From Intestinibacillus sp964580155 (GTDB taxonomy: Bacteria; Bacillota; Clostridia; Oscillospirales; Butyricicoccaceae): a DNA stretch of 29,186 nucleotides. The position numbers and the translations under genes were made by a program. Below are positions 21,803-29,186 of this stretch, one piece after another. The DNA is taken from NCBI GenBank assembly GCA_964580155.1, contig CAZOJP010000029.1, forward strand, positions 1-29,186. Reading direction: 5' to 3'. The notes beneath the pieces are model-generated. The model saw only the letters and a program-made list of their open reading frames with translations. It was not told the origin of the DNA and did no database searches. Each line of letters opens with the position of its first letter. Position 1 is the first letter of the stretch.

Positions 21803-22270
21803 TCACTCCTGCGGCTTCGGGGGTGGAAAGTCCAAAATCATCTGGTCGTAGGCAAGCGGCACATAGCCGCGCGTGCGGTACATGCGCGCCGCGCGCACGT
21901 TGTCCGCCGTGACCTCAAGCCGAAACCGCGCGGCCTCCGGGTACGCGGCGCGCACCGCGTCCATGAGCGCACGCCCCACGCCGCGTCCGCGCGCGCTGCC
22001 GCACACATAAAGCTCTTCGACCCACACGGTCAGCCCGCCGGCCTCGTTTGACCAGGTCAGCGCGAGCAGCACAAAGCCGAGCGGCGTGCCGTCCTCGTCC
22101 TGCGCGAGCAGCGCGTCGGCATAGGGGGTGCCGTCCATCAGCGCGTCAAAGGTGCGCTGCGCGTGGTGCGCGGGCACGGCATGATCGACCGCATCGCCGT
22201 CCTGATAAAACGCGGCGGCGAGGGCGAGATAGGTGTCCTCGTCCGCGCGCGTAAATTTACGGATCATCAT
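21803..22270 (-). CDS. GNAT-family N-acetyltransferase
   Basis: 155 residues; ATG 22270, or the adjacent ATG 22267, three bases after the metY stop. The acetyl-CoA loop is 'CGSARGRGVGRALMDAV' near 89-105, and 'NVRAARMYRTRGYVPL' near 125 is the usual motif B region. Its position beside tsaE/tsaB suggests RimI (ribosomal protein S18 acetylation) at first sight, but the order is upstream of tsaE, not after tsaB, and the N-terminal half with 'AVPAHHAQRTFDALMDGTP' is not RimI-like to me. Substrate is unknown. Confidence 0.88.
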   Translation of the reverse strand: MMIRKFTRADEDTYLALAAAFYQDGDAVDHAVPAHHAQRTFDALMDGTPYADALLAQDEDGTPLGFVLLALTWSNEAGGLTVWVEELYVCGSARGRGVGRALMDAVRAAYPEAARFRLEVTADNVRAARMYRTRGYVPLAYDQMILDFPPPKPQE

Positions 22271-22273
22271 GGC

Positions 22274-23542
22274 TCACACCTGCGCGAGCGCCTGCTGCAC
22301 GTCCGCGAGGATGTCCTCGACGTTTTCCAGACCGCAGGACAGACGGATGAGACCGGGGGTGATGCCTGCCGCGGCGAGCTGCTCGTCGCTGAGCTGGCGG
22401 TGGGTCGAGGATGCGGGATGGAGCGCGCACGAGTGGATGTCCGCCACGTGCACCTCGAGCGAGACCAGGCGCAGCGCGTCGATGAACTGCTCCGCCGCAG
22501 GGCGGCCGCCCTTGAGCGAGAACGAGATGACGCCCGATGCCGCGCCCTGCGCAAGGTATTTTTGCGCGAGCGCATGGTCCGGGCTGCTTTCCAGTCCGGG
22601 ATAGGTGACAAACTCCACCTTGTCGCTCGTTTCCAGATTGCGCGCAACCGCGAGCGCGTTCGCCGCGTGCTGGCGGATGCGCAGCGGCAGCGTTTGCAGG
22701 CCGAGATCGAGCAGGAACGCGCCCATCGGGGTCTGGCAGGTGCCCATGTCGCGCATGAGCTGCACGCGCGCCTTGGTGATATAGGCGGCCGCGCCGAACG
22801 CTTCGGTGTAGACGAGGCCGTGATAGCTGTCGTCCGGCTGGGTCAGGCCGGCAAATTCGCCCTGCGCCCAGTCAAACTTGCCGGAATCCACGATGACACC
22901 GCCCATTTGCACCGCGTGGCCGTCCATATACTTGGTGGTCGAGTGCACGACAATGTCCGCACCCCACTCAAACGGGCGGCACAGCACCGGAGTTGCGAAG
23001 GTGTTGTCCACGATGAGCGGCACGTTGTGACGGTGCGCGAGCGCGGCGAACCGCTCGATGTCGAACACGGCCAGCGCGGGGTTTGCGATGGTTTCGCCAA
23101 AGACGCAGCGCGTGTTCGGACGGAAGGCGCGCGCAAGCTCCTCGTCCGAGGCGTTCGTGTCGACAAAGGTCACGTCGATGCCGAGCTTTTTGAAGGTGAC
23201 GGAGAGCAGGTTGAAGCTGCCGCCGTAGATGGAGGCCGCGGACACGATATGGTCGCCCGCGCCCAGAATGTTCAGGATGGCGAGCATGGTCGCGGCCTGT
23301 CCGGAGGAGGTGCACAGCGCGCCCACGCCGCCCTCAAGCGCGGCAATTTTGCGCTCGACCGCGTCCACGGTGGGGTTTGAAAGACGGGTGTAAAAGTGGC
23401 CGGCGGCGGACAGATCGAACAAATCGCCGACGTGCGCGGTGGAGTCAAACTTGAAGGTTGTGGACTGATAGATGGGCAGCGCGCGCGGGCCGCCGTTGCC
23501 CGGCTCGTAGCCCTCGTGCAGGCATTGTGTTTCAATTTTCAT
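22274..23542 (-). CDS. metY: O-acetylhomoserine sulfhydrylase (PLP enzyme)
   Basis: 422 residues; ATG 23542 behind CGGAGG. It uses pyridoxal phosphate to make homocysteine from O-acetylhomoserine and sulfide. The PLP Lys lies in 'VVHSTTKYMDGHAVQMGG' near 203-220, and the substrate pocket residues include 'YQSTTFKF' near 25 and 'YTRLSNPTVDAVERKIAALE' near 51. The length of about 420, longer than the roughly 380 of MetB/MetC, favours MetY within the Cys/Met metabolism PLP family. It heads the minus-strand operon. The leader is only about 30 bases, so there is no room for a SAM riboswitch or T-box between promoter and gene. Confidence 0.93.
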   Translation of the reverse strand: MKIETQCLHEGYEPGNGGPRALPIYQSTTFKFDSTAHVGDLFDLSAAGHFYTRLSNPTVDAVERKIAALEGGVGALCTSSGQAATMLAILNILGAGDHIVSAASIYGGSFNLLSVTFKKLGIDVTFVDTNASDEELARAFRPNTRCVFGETIANPALAVFDIERFAALAHRHNVPLIVDNTFATPVLCRPFEWGADIVVHSTTKYMDGHAVQMGGVIVDSGKFDWAQGEFAGLTQPDDSYHGLVYTEAFGAAAYITKARVQLMRDMGTCQTPMGAFLLDLGLQTLPLRIRQHAANALAVARNLETSDKVEFVTYPGLESSPDHALAQKYLAQGAASGVISFSLKGGRPAAEQFIDALRLVSLEVHVADIHSCALHPASSTHRQLSDEQLAAAGITPGLIRLSCGLENVEDILADVQQALAQV

Positions 23543-23578
23543 GGGAGTCCTCCGATTTTTAAATTTTTGGTCATATTT

Positions 23579-23606
23579 ATTGTATCATAGGCGGTTTTCA
23601 AGTCAA
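23579..23606 (-). promoter_or_regulatory. Promoter of the metY-upp operon
   Basis: On the minus strand TTGACT (23606-23601), a 16-base spacer and TACAAT (23584-23579). It is the only good promoter I see for the six minus-strand genes. Gaps downstream are 3, 5, an overlap of 4, 22 and 38 bases. Confidence 0.75.
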
Positions 23607-23614
23607 GCAAAACC

Positions 23615-23643
23615 TTGCCCGTATGCGGCGCGGCTGATATAAT
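23615..23643 (+). promoter_or_regulatory. Promoter of the DUF896-cca operon
   Basis: TTGCCC (23615-23620), a 17-base spacer and TATAAT (23638-23643) with an upstream TGA extended -10. Its -35 is only eight bases from the -35 of the divergent metY promoter. Confidence 0.78.
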
Positions 23644-23706
23644 ATAAAGGATCGGAAAAAATATTTTCGTGTAAATGCGCGCCGCTTTGCGCGCGGGAGG
23701 AATAGA

Positions 23707-23919
23707 ATGGAACAGCACAAGATCGAACGCATCAACGCCCTTGCGAAAAAATCCAAGACCGAGGGGCTGACCCCTGCCGAGCAGGCGGAGCAAAAGACCC
23801 TGCGCGAGGAATATATTGCGCAGTGGCGCAACAGCCTGAAAAGCCAGCTGGACGGGGCAATCGTGCTCAATCCGGACGGCACGACAAGCAAGCTGCGCCA
23901 GCGGAAGGACGGGGTATGA
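23707..23919 (+). CDS. DUF896 family protein
   Basis: 70 residues; ATG 23707 behind GGGAGG. It shows the DUF896 (YnzC-like) pattern: 'IERINALAKKSKTEGLTPAE' followed by 'EQKTLREEYIAQWRNSLKSQ', two helices forming a hairpin. In Bacillus a member of this family sits in the SOS-regulated yneA operon, but the biochemical role is not known. Here it heads a different operon, and its TGA overlaps the cca start as ATGA, so the two are translationally coupled. No LexA box was recognised by eye at the promoter. Confidence 0.9.
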   Translation: MEQHKIERINALAKKSKTEGLTPAEQAEQKTLREEYIAQWRNSLKSQLDGAIVLNPDGTTSKLRQRKDGV

Positions 23920-25262
23920 CCTCCCTCCGTCTGCCCGAAGCCGTGTGCGCCGCGCTGCATGCGCTCGAGCGCGCCGGCTACCCTGCCTATGTGGTCGGCG
24001 GCTGCGTGCGCGACGGCCTGCGCGGGCTGCCCCCGCATGATTGGGACGTGTGCACGGCGGCGCGGCCCGCGCAGGTGCACCGCGCGCTGGGCGCTGCGTT
24101 TTCCGTGCGCGATACCGGCCTGCGGCACGGCACGGTGACCGCGGTGCGCGACGGCCTGCCGATCGAAATCACGACCTACCGCGTCGAGGGGGCGTACACC
24201 GACGGCCGCCACCCCGATGCGGTGCGCTTTGTCGACCGCGTGGAGGAGGATCTCGCGCGGCGCGATTTTACGGTCGGTGCGATGGCATATTCCCCCACGC
24301 GCGGCCTGTGCGACCCGTTCGGCGGTCAGCGCGATCTGGAAGCGGGCGTGCTGCGCTGCGTGGGCGATCCGGACGCGCGCTTTCGCGAGGATGCGCTGCG
24401 CATCGCGCGGGGCATGCGCCTTGCCGCCGAGCACGGCTTTACCGTCGAGCCGATGACCGCCGCCGCGATGGAACGTCAGGCGCCGCTGCTCGACCGGATC
24501 GCGGCCGAGCGCATTGCGGCCGAGCTGACGCGGCTGCTCACCGGACGATATGCAGGGCGCGCGCTGCGCGCGTATCGCACGGTGCTCGGGCGGATGCTGC
24601 CCGAACTTGTGCCCATGTACGATCTGCCGCAGCAAAACCGCCACCACCGCTACGACGTGTGGGAGCACACGGTGCGCGCGGTCGAGCAGGTGCCCGACGC
24701 GCCGCTGCTGCGCTGGGCGATGCTGCTGCACGACTGCGGCAAGCCCGCAAGCAAGTCGGTCGACGAGCGCGGAGTCGGGCATTTTTACGGCCACCCCGCG
24801 GTGAGCAAGCAGCTCACCATGCGCATTGCGGCGCGGCTGCGGTTTTCGTCCGCCTTCACAAGCGATTTGCTGCTGCTTGTCGAGCAGCACGACCGTCCGC
24901 TCGGCGACACGGAAAAAGCGGTGCGCCGCCGCCTGGCCCAAATCGGCGAGACGCATTTCCGCGCGCTGCTCGCCATCAAAAAGGGCGACTGCGTCGGGCA
25001 GGACACCAATCCGCGCGACCTTGCCGCGCTGTGCCGCATCGCGTGCCTGCTCGAGGGTGTCCTCGCGCAGGCGCAGTGCTTTTCCCTGCGGCAGCTCGCG
25101 ATTGACGGCAACGATATGCGCGCAATCGGCCTGCACGGCAGCGAAATCGGCCGCGCGCTCGGCCGCGCGCTCGAGCATGTGCTCGAGCATCCGCGGGACA
25201 ACCGAAAAGACATTTTGCTCGCGCTTGTGCGCGGGCGCCAGACCGGAGGATCACTGCGATGA
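23916..25262 (+). CDS. cca: CCA-adding tRNA nucleotidyltransferase with HD domain
   Basis: 448 residues from ATG 23916, which overlaps the DUF896 stop; a longer in-frame ORF start at 23823 is buried in DUF896. It adds or repairs the 3' CCA of tRNAs. The nucleotidyltransferase head has 'YVVGGCVRDGLRGLPPHDWD' near 21-40, with the two catalytic Asp in D-W-D. The neck has 'RRDFTVGAMAYSP' and 'FREDALRIARGMRLAAEHGF', the class II landmarks. An HD phosphohydrolase domain follows from about 245 ('HHRYDVWEHTVRAV', 'MLLHDCGKPASK'), as in other clostridial members. Poly(A) polymerase is the related alternative. It overlaps the next gene by four bases. Confidence 0.93.
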   Translation: MTSLRLPEAVCAALHALERAGYPAYVVGGCVRDGLRGLPPHDWDVCTAARPAQVHRALGAAFSVRDTGLRHGTVTAVRDGLPIEITTYRVEGAYTDGRHPDAVRFVDRVEEDLARRDFTVGAMAYSPTRGLCDPFGGQRDLEAGVLRCVGDPDARFREDALRIARGMRLAAEHGFTVEPMTAAAMERQAPLLDRIAAERIAAELTRLLTGRYAGRALRAYRTVLGRMLPELVPMYDLPQQNRHHRYDVWEHTVRAVEQVPDAPLLRWAMLLHDCGKPASKSVDERGVGHFYGHPAVSKQLTMRIAARLRFSSAFTSDLLLLVEQHDRPLGDTEKAVRRRLAQIGETHFRALLAIKKGDCVGQDTNPRDLAALCRIACLLEGVLAQAQCFSLRQLAIDGNDMRAIGLHGSEIGRALGRALEHVLEHPRDNRKDILLALVRGRQTGGSLR

Positions 25263-25837
25263 ACGATTTAACCGAACTCAAACAGAGTTTTTTAGATACT
25301 TTTAATAAGAACATTCACCGCCGCGGCGCGGATAAGCTGCTCGAATGGATGGAAACGACGGATTTTTTCACCGCGCCCGCATCGACACGCTTTCATGCCG
25401 CGCACCCGGGAGGCCTGCTCGAGCACTCGCTCAACGTCTATCAGGTGCTCGTTGCCAAGCACTACGATCCCCAGACAGACGACCTTGAGAGCTTCACGCT
25501 GGTCTCGCTGCTGCACGATCTGTGCAAGGCCGGCTTTTACACCCAGTCCTTCCGCAACGCAAAAAACGCGGCAGGGGAGTGGGAAAAGGTGCCTTATTAT
25601 ACGGTTGACGATCAGTTTCCCTATGGGCACGGCGAAAAATCGGTCTACCTCATCGAGCGCTTTTTGCGCCTGAAAACCGAGGAGGCGGTCGCGGTGCGCT
25701 GGCACATGGGCGGCTTTGACGATGCGGTGCGCGGCGGCTCGTTCGCGCTCGCCAACGCGTATGAAAAATATCCGCTCGCGGTCAAGCTGCACCTGAGCGA
25801 TCTCGAAGCCACCTATCTGTGCGAAAACCGCGCATAA
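25259..25837 (+). CDS. HD-domain phosphohydrolase, unknown substrate
   Basis: 192 residues; ATG 25259 overlaps the cca stop (ATGA) and follows GGAGGA. The HD metal set appears complete: His in 'GGLLEHSLNVYQVL' near 54, His-Asp in 'LLHDLCKAGFY' near 84, His in 'FPYGHGEKS' near 120, His in 'VRWHMGGFD' near 148, and a distal Asp in 'LHLSDLEATY'. Proteins of this type hydrolyse nucleotides, cyclic nucleotides or RNA ends. The coupling to cca, which carries its own HD domain, hints at RNA end metabolism, but this is only positional. Confidence 0.85.
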   Translation: MNDLTELKQSFLDTFNKNIHRRGADKLLEWMETTDFFTAPASTRFHAAHPGGLLEHSLNVYQVLVAKHYDPQTDDLESFTLVSLLHDLCKAGFYTQSFRNAKNAAGEWEKVPYYTVDDQFPYGHGEKSVYLIERFLRLKTEEAVAVRWHMGGFDDAVRGGSFALANAYEKYPLAVKLHLSDLEATYLCENRA

Positions 25838-25869
25838 AGACAACCGAAGGACGGGGGAATCACAAAAAA

Positions 25870-26799
25870 ATGGCAGTCCAACAAGTTTGCGAAAACCTAT
25901 ACCGCATCGCCGTGCCGCTGCCGGACAGACCGGACGCGCAGGGTGCGTGCTACCTCGTGCGCGGCGCGGCAGGCGCGCGCCATCTGCTCGTCGATACCGC
26001 GCCGCAGGACGATGCGTGCGCGCATGCGGTGCGCGAGGCGCTGACATCTCTCGGCGCGGCGCCGGAGGACACCGATATTTTCCTGACCGACCGCACAGCC
26101 GCGCACAGCGGCTTGTGCGCGCGGCTGCGTGCGCCCGGCACGCGGATTTACTGCGGCGCGGGCACGGATTTTACCGCGACGGCGGCATGGGTCGCGTCCC
26201 TGGGCGCGCCCGCGGAGTGCGCGATTTCGCCTGCGCTCTTTCATCGGTACGCGCCGCCGGACACGCTGCCTGCGGACTGCATCACGGTGCGCGACGGTGC
26301 GCGCTTTGACGCAGGCGGCTACGGCTGGGAAGCGGTCGATCTCGCCGGGCACACACCGGATACGCTCGGACTGTGGGCGCGCGAGGCGGGCATTTTGCTC
26401 TGCGGCGACCATGTCCTTGCGGACAGCACACCGCATATCGGGCTGTGGGGCGACGGAAACGACGCGCTCGGCATCTATCTGCGCAATCTGCGCAAGGTGC
26501 GCACGATGCGCGTCTCGCGGCTGCTGCCCGCGCACGGCGCGGTCGTCGAACGCGCGGATGACCGCATCGACCAGCTGCTCGCGCACCATGCGCGCCGCTG
26601 CGACGACGTCTGCACCCTGCTTGATGAGTGGGGGCAGGGCACGCTGTGGCAGCTTGCGCACGCGCTGCGCTGGGAGACCGACGTGCCGCGCGCGCAGGCG
26701 CTGCTGGAAACGGCCGCGCACGCGGCGCATCTGCACCGCATGGAAAAGCTCGCGTGCGACAGCCGCGGCGGCGTGGCCTATTACCGCGTGCAGCACTGA
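25870..26799 (+). CDS. Metallo-beta-lactamase-fold protein with degraded HxHxDH motif
   Basis: 309 residues from ATG 25870; a GGGGGAA lies upstream at a somewhat long spacing. The fold is clear: 'VCENLYRIAVPLPDRPDAQ' at the N-terminus, 'LLVDTAPQ' near 39, 'VDLAGHTPDTLGLW' near 157, 'ILLCGDHVLADSTPHIGLW' near 176 and 'LLPAHGAVV' near 218. Where active relatives have L-T-H-x-H-x-D-H-S-G, this protein has 'FLTDRTAAHSGLC' near 74-86: only the last His of the four ligands remains. The later ligands (H in GHTP, D in GDH, H in PAHG) are kept. It may bind one metal, or be a non-catalytic homologue. The C-terminal 70 residues are helical and His/Arg-rich. Confidence 0.85.
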   Translation: MAVQQVCENLYRIAVPLPDRPDAQGACYLVRGAAGARHLLVDTAPQDDACAHAVREALTSLGAAPEDTDIFLTDRTAAHSGLCARLRAPGTRIYCGAGTDFTATAAWVASLGAPAECAISPALFHRYAPPDTLPADCITVRDGARFDAGGYGWEAVDLAGHTPDTLGLWAREAGILLCGDHVLADSTPHIGLWGDGNDALGIYLRNLRKVRTMRVSRLLPAHGAVVERADDRIDQLLAHHARRCDDVCTLLDEWGQGTLWQLAHALRWETDVPRAQALLETAAHAAHLHRMEKLACDSRGGVAYYRVQH

Positions 26800-26879
26800 C
26801 ACGGACGGCGGTGTTTTTGCGTGCGTATGGACCAGACGGGCGGAACGTGCATAGGATAACGGGAAAGGTGGTATTTCCT

Positions 26880-28157
26880 ATGACGATTCATACCGTAAAG
26901 CCGGGCGAAAGCGTGTATTCCATCGCCCAGCACTATAAGGTCCCCATTGAGCGCATTATTTCGGACAACGAGCTGATCGATCCCGGCCGGCTTGCGGTCG
27001 GACAGACGCTCGTCATCCGCTATCCCAAAGAGTATCATATCGTCGAGCCGGGCGAAACGCTCGCCTCGATTGCAAGCCGCCACGGCATGACCGTGAACGA
27101 ACTGTTTCAGATGAATCCGTCCCTCGGCGGACAGGCGCAGATTGAGCCGGGGCGGACGCTGGTTCTGTCGCTGACGCAGCCCAAGCAGGGCACGCTTGCG
27201 ACGAACGGCTACCTCTATCCCAACATCGACCGGCAGGTGCTGCGCAAAGCGCTGCCGTTTTTGACATATGCTTCGGTCTTTTCCTATGGCTTCACGCCCG
27301 AGGGCGACCTGCTACAGCAGGACGACGCGGAGGTCGTGACCATCATCCGCTCCTACGGCACAAAGCCGCTGCTCGTGCTCACAACGCTGGGCGCGGACGG
27401 ACTGTTTTCGAGCGAACGCGCCGCCGCGCTGCTGCAAAACCCGGCGGCGCAGGATCGCCTGCTCGCGCAGCTCGCCGAGACGATGACGCGCAAGGGCTAT
27501 GCCGGGCTGGACATCGATTTTGAGTATATTCCGCCTGAGCACGCGGATGCCTACGCGGCCTTTGTGCAAAAAGCCGAGCAAACGCTGGGCGCGCAGGGCT
27601 TCGAGGTGTTTGTCGCGCTGGCACCCAAAACCGCGCGCACGCAAAAGGGGCTGCTCTACGAGGCGCACGATTATGCCGCCCTCGGAAAAGCGGCGGACAA
27701 CGCGCTGCTCATGACCTATGAATGGGGCTATTCGCGCTCCGCACCGATGGCGGTCGCGCCCATCAACAAGGTGCGCCAGGTCGTCGATTTTGCGCTGACC
27801 GAAATCCCCGCGGGCAAGCTGTTTCTCGGCATCCCGAACTACGGCTATGACTGGACGCTGCCCCATGTGCCCGGTGTGAGCGTGGCGCGCAGTCTGGGCA
27901 ACGTGGAGGCGGTGCAGCAGGCGATTGAGCAGAACGCCGCCATCGAATATGACTGGACCGCGCAGTCCCCGCATTACAGCTATTATCACAGCCGCATCGG
28001 GCACGAGGTCTGGTTTGAGGATGCGCGCAGCATCGCGGCAAAGCTCGCGCTTGCAAGCGAGAAAGAGCTGCGCGGTGTCAGCGTGTGGTCGCTTATGAAG
28101 TGGTTCCCGCAGCTGTGGCTGCTGATAGGTTCCCTTTATAACATCGAAAAACGCTAA
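26880..28157 (+). CDS. LysM-GH18 peptidoglycan hydrolase, spore germination type (YaaH/SleL-like)
   Basis: 425 residues from ATG 26880 behind AAAGGTGG; the in-frame extension upstream runs through the previous gene. Residues 2-46 ('IHTVKPGESVYSIAQHYKVP') and 52-97 ('YHIVEPGETLASIASRHGMT') are two LysM repeats that bind peptidoglycan. Residues 105-420 are a glycoside hydrolase 18 domain with the catalytic 'GYAGLDIDFEYIPP' near 205-218; the Glu is the acid/base. There is no signal peptide, as in YaaH/SleL proteins that reach the spore through coat assembly and cleave cortex fragments at germination. This supports a spore former. It is the last gene of the DUF896-cca run; no terminator is evident in the next 180 bases. 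Confidence 0.92.
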   Translation: MTIHTVKPGESVYSIAQHYKVPIERIISDNELIDPGRLAVGQTLVIRYPKEYHIVEPGETLASIASRHGMTVNELFQMNPSLGGQAQIEPGRTLVLSLTQPKQGTLATNGYLYPNIDRQVLRKALPFLTYASVFSYGFTPEGDLLQQDDAEVVTIIRSYGTKPLLVLTTLGADGLFSSERAAALLQNPAAQDRLLAQLAETMTRKGYAGLDIDFEYIPPEHADAYAAFVQKAEQTLGAQGFEVFVALAPKTARTQKGLLYEAHDYAALGKAADNALLMTYEWGYSRSAPMAVAPINKVRQVVDFALTEIPAGKLFLGIPNYGYDWTLPHVPGVSVARSLGNVEAVQQAIEQNAAIEYDWTAQSPHYSYYHSRIGHEVWFEDARSIAAKLALASEKELRGVSVWSLMKWFPQLWLLIGSLYNIEKR

Positions 28158-28344
28158 AGAATACACATTTATTATTGGATATACAGGAAATATGCAGTAA
28201 TCCCTGCGGCATTTTCATATTTTTGAGCAGATGAGAGAGCTTTTTCCATTGTCTGATTGCCCATTCGGTGGTAGACTTGGAAACCAGCAGAGAAATCGCT
28301 GATTTTTGCGAATTTCGCTGCAAAACAATCAGGAGAGTGAGAAA

Positions 28345-29121
28345 ATGAACAAGAAAATGATGATGCTGTCGGTTTGTACCGCACTGGTTGGAACGATGAG
28401 CGCGGGCGCAGTGAATCTGCCCCAGAACCTCCCCGCTGCTTGCAGCGCGAGTGCGTGCGTCGCGCTGCGCGGCATGGCGGCAAACGCGGCAACGTGCCTG
28501 ACGGCGGAGAACGGCTGCAACAGCACGATTTTGAGCTACATCAAGGGCGCGACAGCCGTAAAGGGCGCCGCGTGCACGACGACGAAGCCGTCCGCCGGCA
28601 CCACGACCGGCACGACCAAGCCGTCCGCCGGCACGACGACGGATACGACGACCAAGCCGTCCGCCGGCACCACGACCGGCACGACCAAGCCGTCCGCCGG
28701 CACGACGACGGATACGACGACCAAGCCGTCCGCCGGCACGACGGCGGATGCGTCGCAGGAGGCTGCGATCGTCCGTCTGGTCAACGATGAGCGCGCGCAG
28801 AACGGCCTGTCCGCGCTCACGCTTGATGCCAACATGAGCGCGGCGGCACGTGTGCGTGCGGGCGAAATCCGCCAGAGCTTTGCGCACACCCGTCCGGACG
28901 GCACCTCGTTCTCGACCGCGCTGACGCAGGCAGGCGTGACATACCGCGCGGCAGGCGAGAACATCGCGTACGGACAGAAGGACGCGACAGCGGTTATGAA
29001 CAGCTGGATGAACTCCTCCGGTCACCGCGCCAACATCCTCGGCGCGCAGTATGGCCGTATCGGCGTGGCCGCGGTCAATAACGGCGGCACGATCTACTGG
29101 GTGCAGCTCTTTGCAAACTAA
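28345..29121 (+). CDS. Secreted CAP (SCP/PR1)-domain protein with Thr/Pro repeat linker
   Basis: 258 residues from ATG 28345 behind AGGAGAGTGA; a TTG farther upstream in frame is unlikely. Residues 1-22 are a signal peptide. Residues 25-77 contain six Cys, probably disulfide-bonded. Residues 79-134 are a low-complexity linker of five 'TTKPSAGTT' units. Residues 138-258 are a CAP domain: 'EAAIVRLVNDERAQNGLSAL', 'QSFAHTRPDGTSF' with the conserved His, 'AAGENIAYGQ', 'WMNSSGHRANIL' and 'GRIGVAAV'. Bacterial CAP proteins of this form occur in spore coats or at the surface, with unknown biochemical function. The upstream gap (28158-28344) is AT-rich; no convincing promoter was found there. Confidence 0.92.
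   Translation: MNKKMMMLSVCTALVGTMSAGAVNLPQNLPAACSASACVALRGMAANAATCLTAENGCNSTILSYIKGATAVKGAACTTTKPSAGTTTGTTKPSAGTTTDTTTKPSAGTTTGTTKPSAGTTTDTTTKPSAGTTADASQEAAIVRLVNDERAQNGLSALTLDANMSAAARVRAGEIRQSFAHTRPDGTSFSTALTQAGVTYRAAGENIAYGQKDATAVMNSWMNSSGHRANILGAQYGRIGVAAVNNGGTIYWVQLFAN
28579..28746 (+). repeat. In-frame tandem repeat in the CAP-protein linker
   Basis: Units of 33, 36, 33, 36 and 30 bases start at 28579, 28612, 28648, 28681 and 28717, all encoding TTKPSAGTT followed by TG, TDT or A. The first 33+36 pair (69 bases) is repeated in the next with a single base difference, so the array grew by duplication of the 69-base unit. All lengths are multiples of three. Confidence 0.92.
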
Positions 29122-29141
29122 GCCCCATACATCCCTCAATG

Positions 29142-29186
29142 AAAAAACCGCACCCCCGACTCGACTGGATCGAGTGCCGGGGGTGC
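29142..29186 (+). terminator. Terminator of the CAP gene, cut by the window end
   Basis: GCACCCCCG pairs with CCGGGGGTGC, with an inner TCGA/TCGA stem and a short loop, preceded by an A-run. The expected T-run lies beyond 29186. Confidence 0.75.

Noticed and set aside
23543..23580. SAM riboswitch or T-box in front of metY
   Set aside because: The predicted start point lies about 30 bases from the gene, too short for either element, and no terminator hairpin is present.
28158..28344. AT-rich minus-strand frame between the GH18 and CAP genes, possible transposase remnant
   Set aside because: The translated stretch (STTEWAIRQWKKLSHLLKN and flanks) looks somewhat protein-like, but it has no start, no ribosome binding site, no terminal repeats and no family match that I can support.
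28579..28746. CRISPR-like array
   Set aside because: The repeats are contiguous, in frame and inside a gene, with no unique spacers; they encode a protein linker.

Overview
The window looks like a chromosomal segment of a GC-rich, anaerobic, probably spore-forming member of the Clostridia. Oscillospirales/Butyricicoccaceae-type relatives are my best guess; this rests on gene content and recall, not on a search. The evidence is an oxygen-sensitive class III ribonucleotide reductase with its activase, a LysM-GH18 spore-type hydrolase, a DUF896 protein, sigma-A promoters of the Firmicutes type (TTGACA/TATAAT, often with an extended -10 TGn) and strong AGGAGG ribosome binding sites. Genes are compact, coding DNA is very GC-rich, and the control regions are noticeably AT-richer. 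I see no insertion sequence, phage, CRISPR array, rRNA or tRNA gene.

Layout. 1-2173: a secreted protein with SLH-like repeats, convergent with a ferritin-like di-iron protein. 2283-5560: the anaerobic ribonucleotide reductase operon, in which the glycyl-radical domain is encoded as a separate 64-residue protein between nrdD and nrdG. 5583-8655: an AraC-type regulator and a sodium/solute symporter separated by a 445-base control region. 8745-11240: a VOC protein, then on the minus strand a FUSC/ArAE-type membrane protein and a secreted stalk-domain protein. 11281-14475: proC (sharing an overlapping divergent promoter with the FUSC gene), a small membrane-anchored Cys-cluster protein, a radical SAM protein and a zinc-dependent phospholipase C-like protein. 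14553-19522: a ligand-sensing c-di-GMP phosphodiesterase behind a six-codon coupled leader ORF, MscL with a zinc-ribbon tail, and a MATE exporter. 19528-23606 (minus): an apparent six-gene operon metY-GNAT-tsaE-tsaB-rpiB-upp. 23615-28157: an operon of DUF896, CCA-adding enzyme, HD protein, a metallo-beta-lactamase-fold protein with a degraded metal motif, and a LysM-GH18 hydrolase. 28345-29121: a secreted CAP-domain protein with a tandem-repeat linker.

The most notable structure is the split class III reductase. The large NrdD chain stops 51 residues after its last zinc-site Cys without a glycyl-radical loop. The loop is on its own small ORF. Identical 11-base sequences, in the same codon phase, lie at the two positions where the halves would join, 199 bases apart. 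Other points worth a second look are the alternative hairpins in the nrdD leader, the TGATG-coupled leader ORF of the c-di-GMP protein, the MBL protein lacking three of four HxHxDH residues, and two divergent promoter pairs packed into a few tens of bases.
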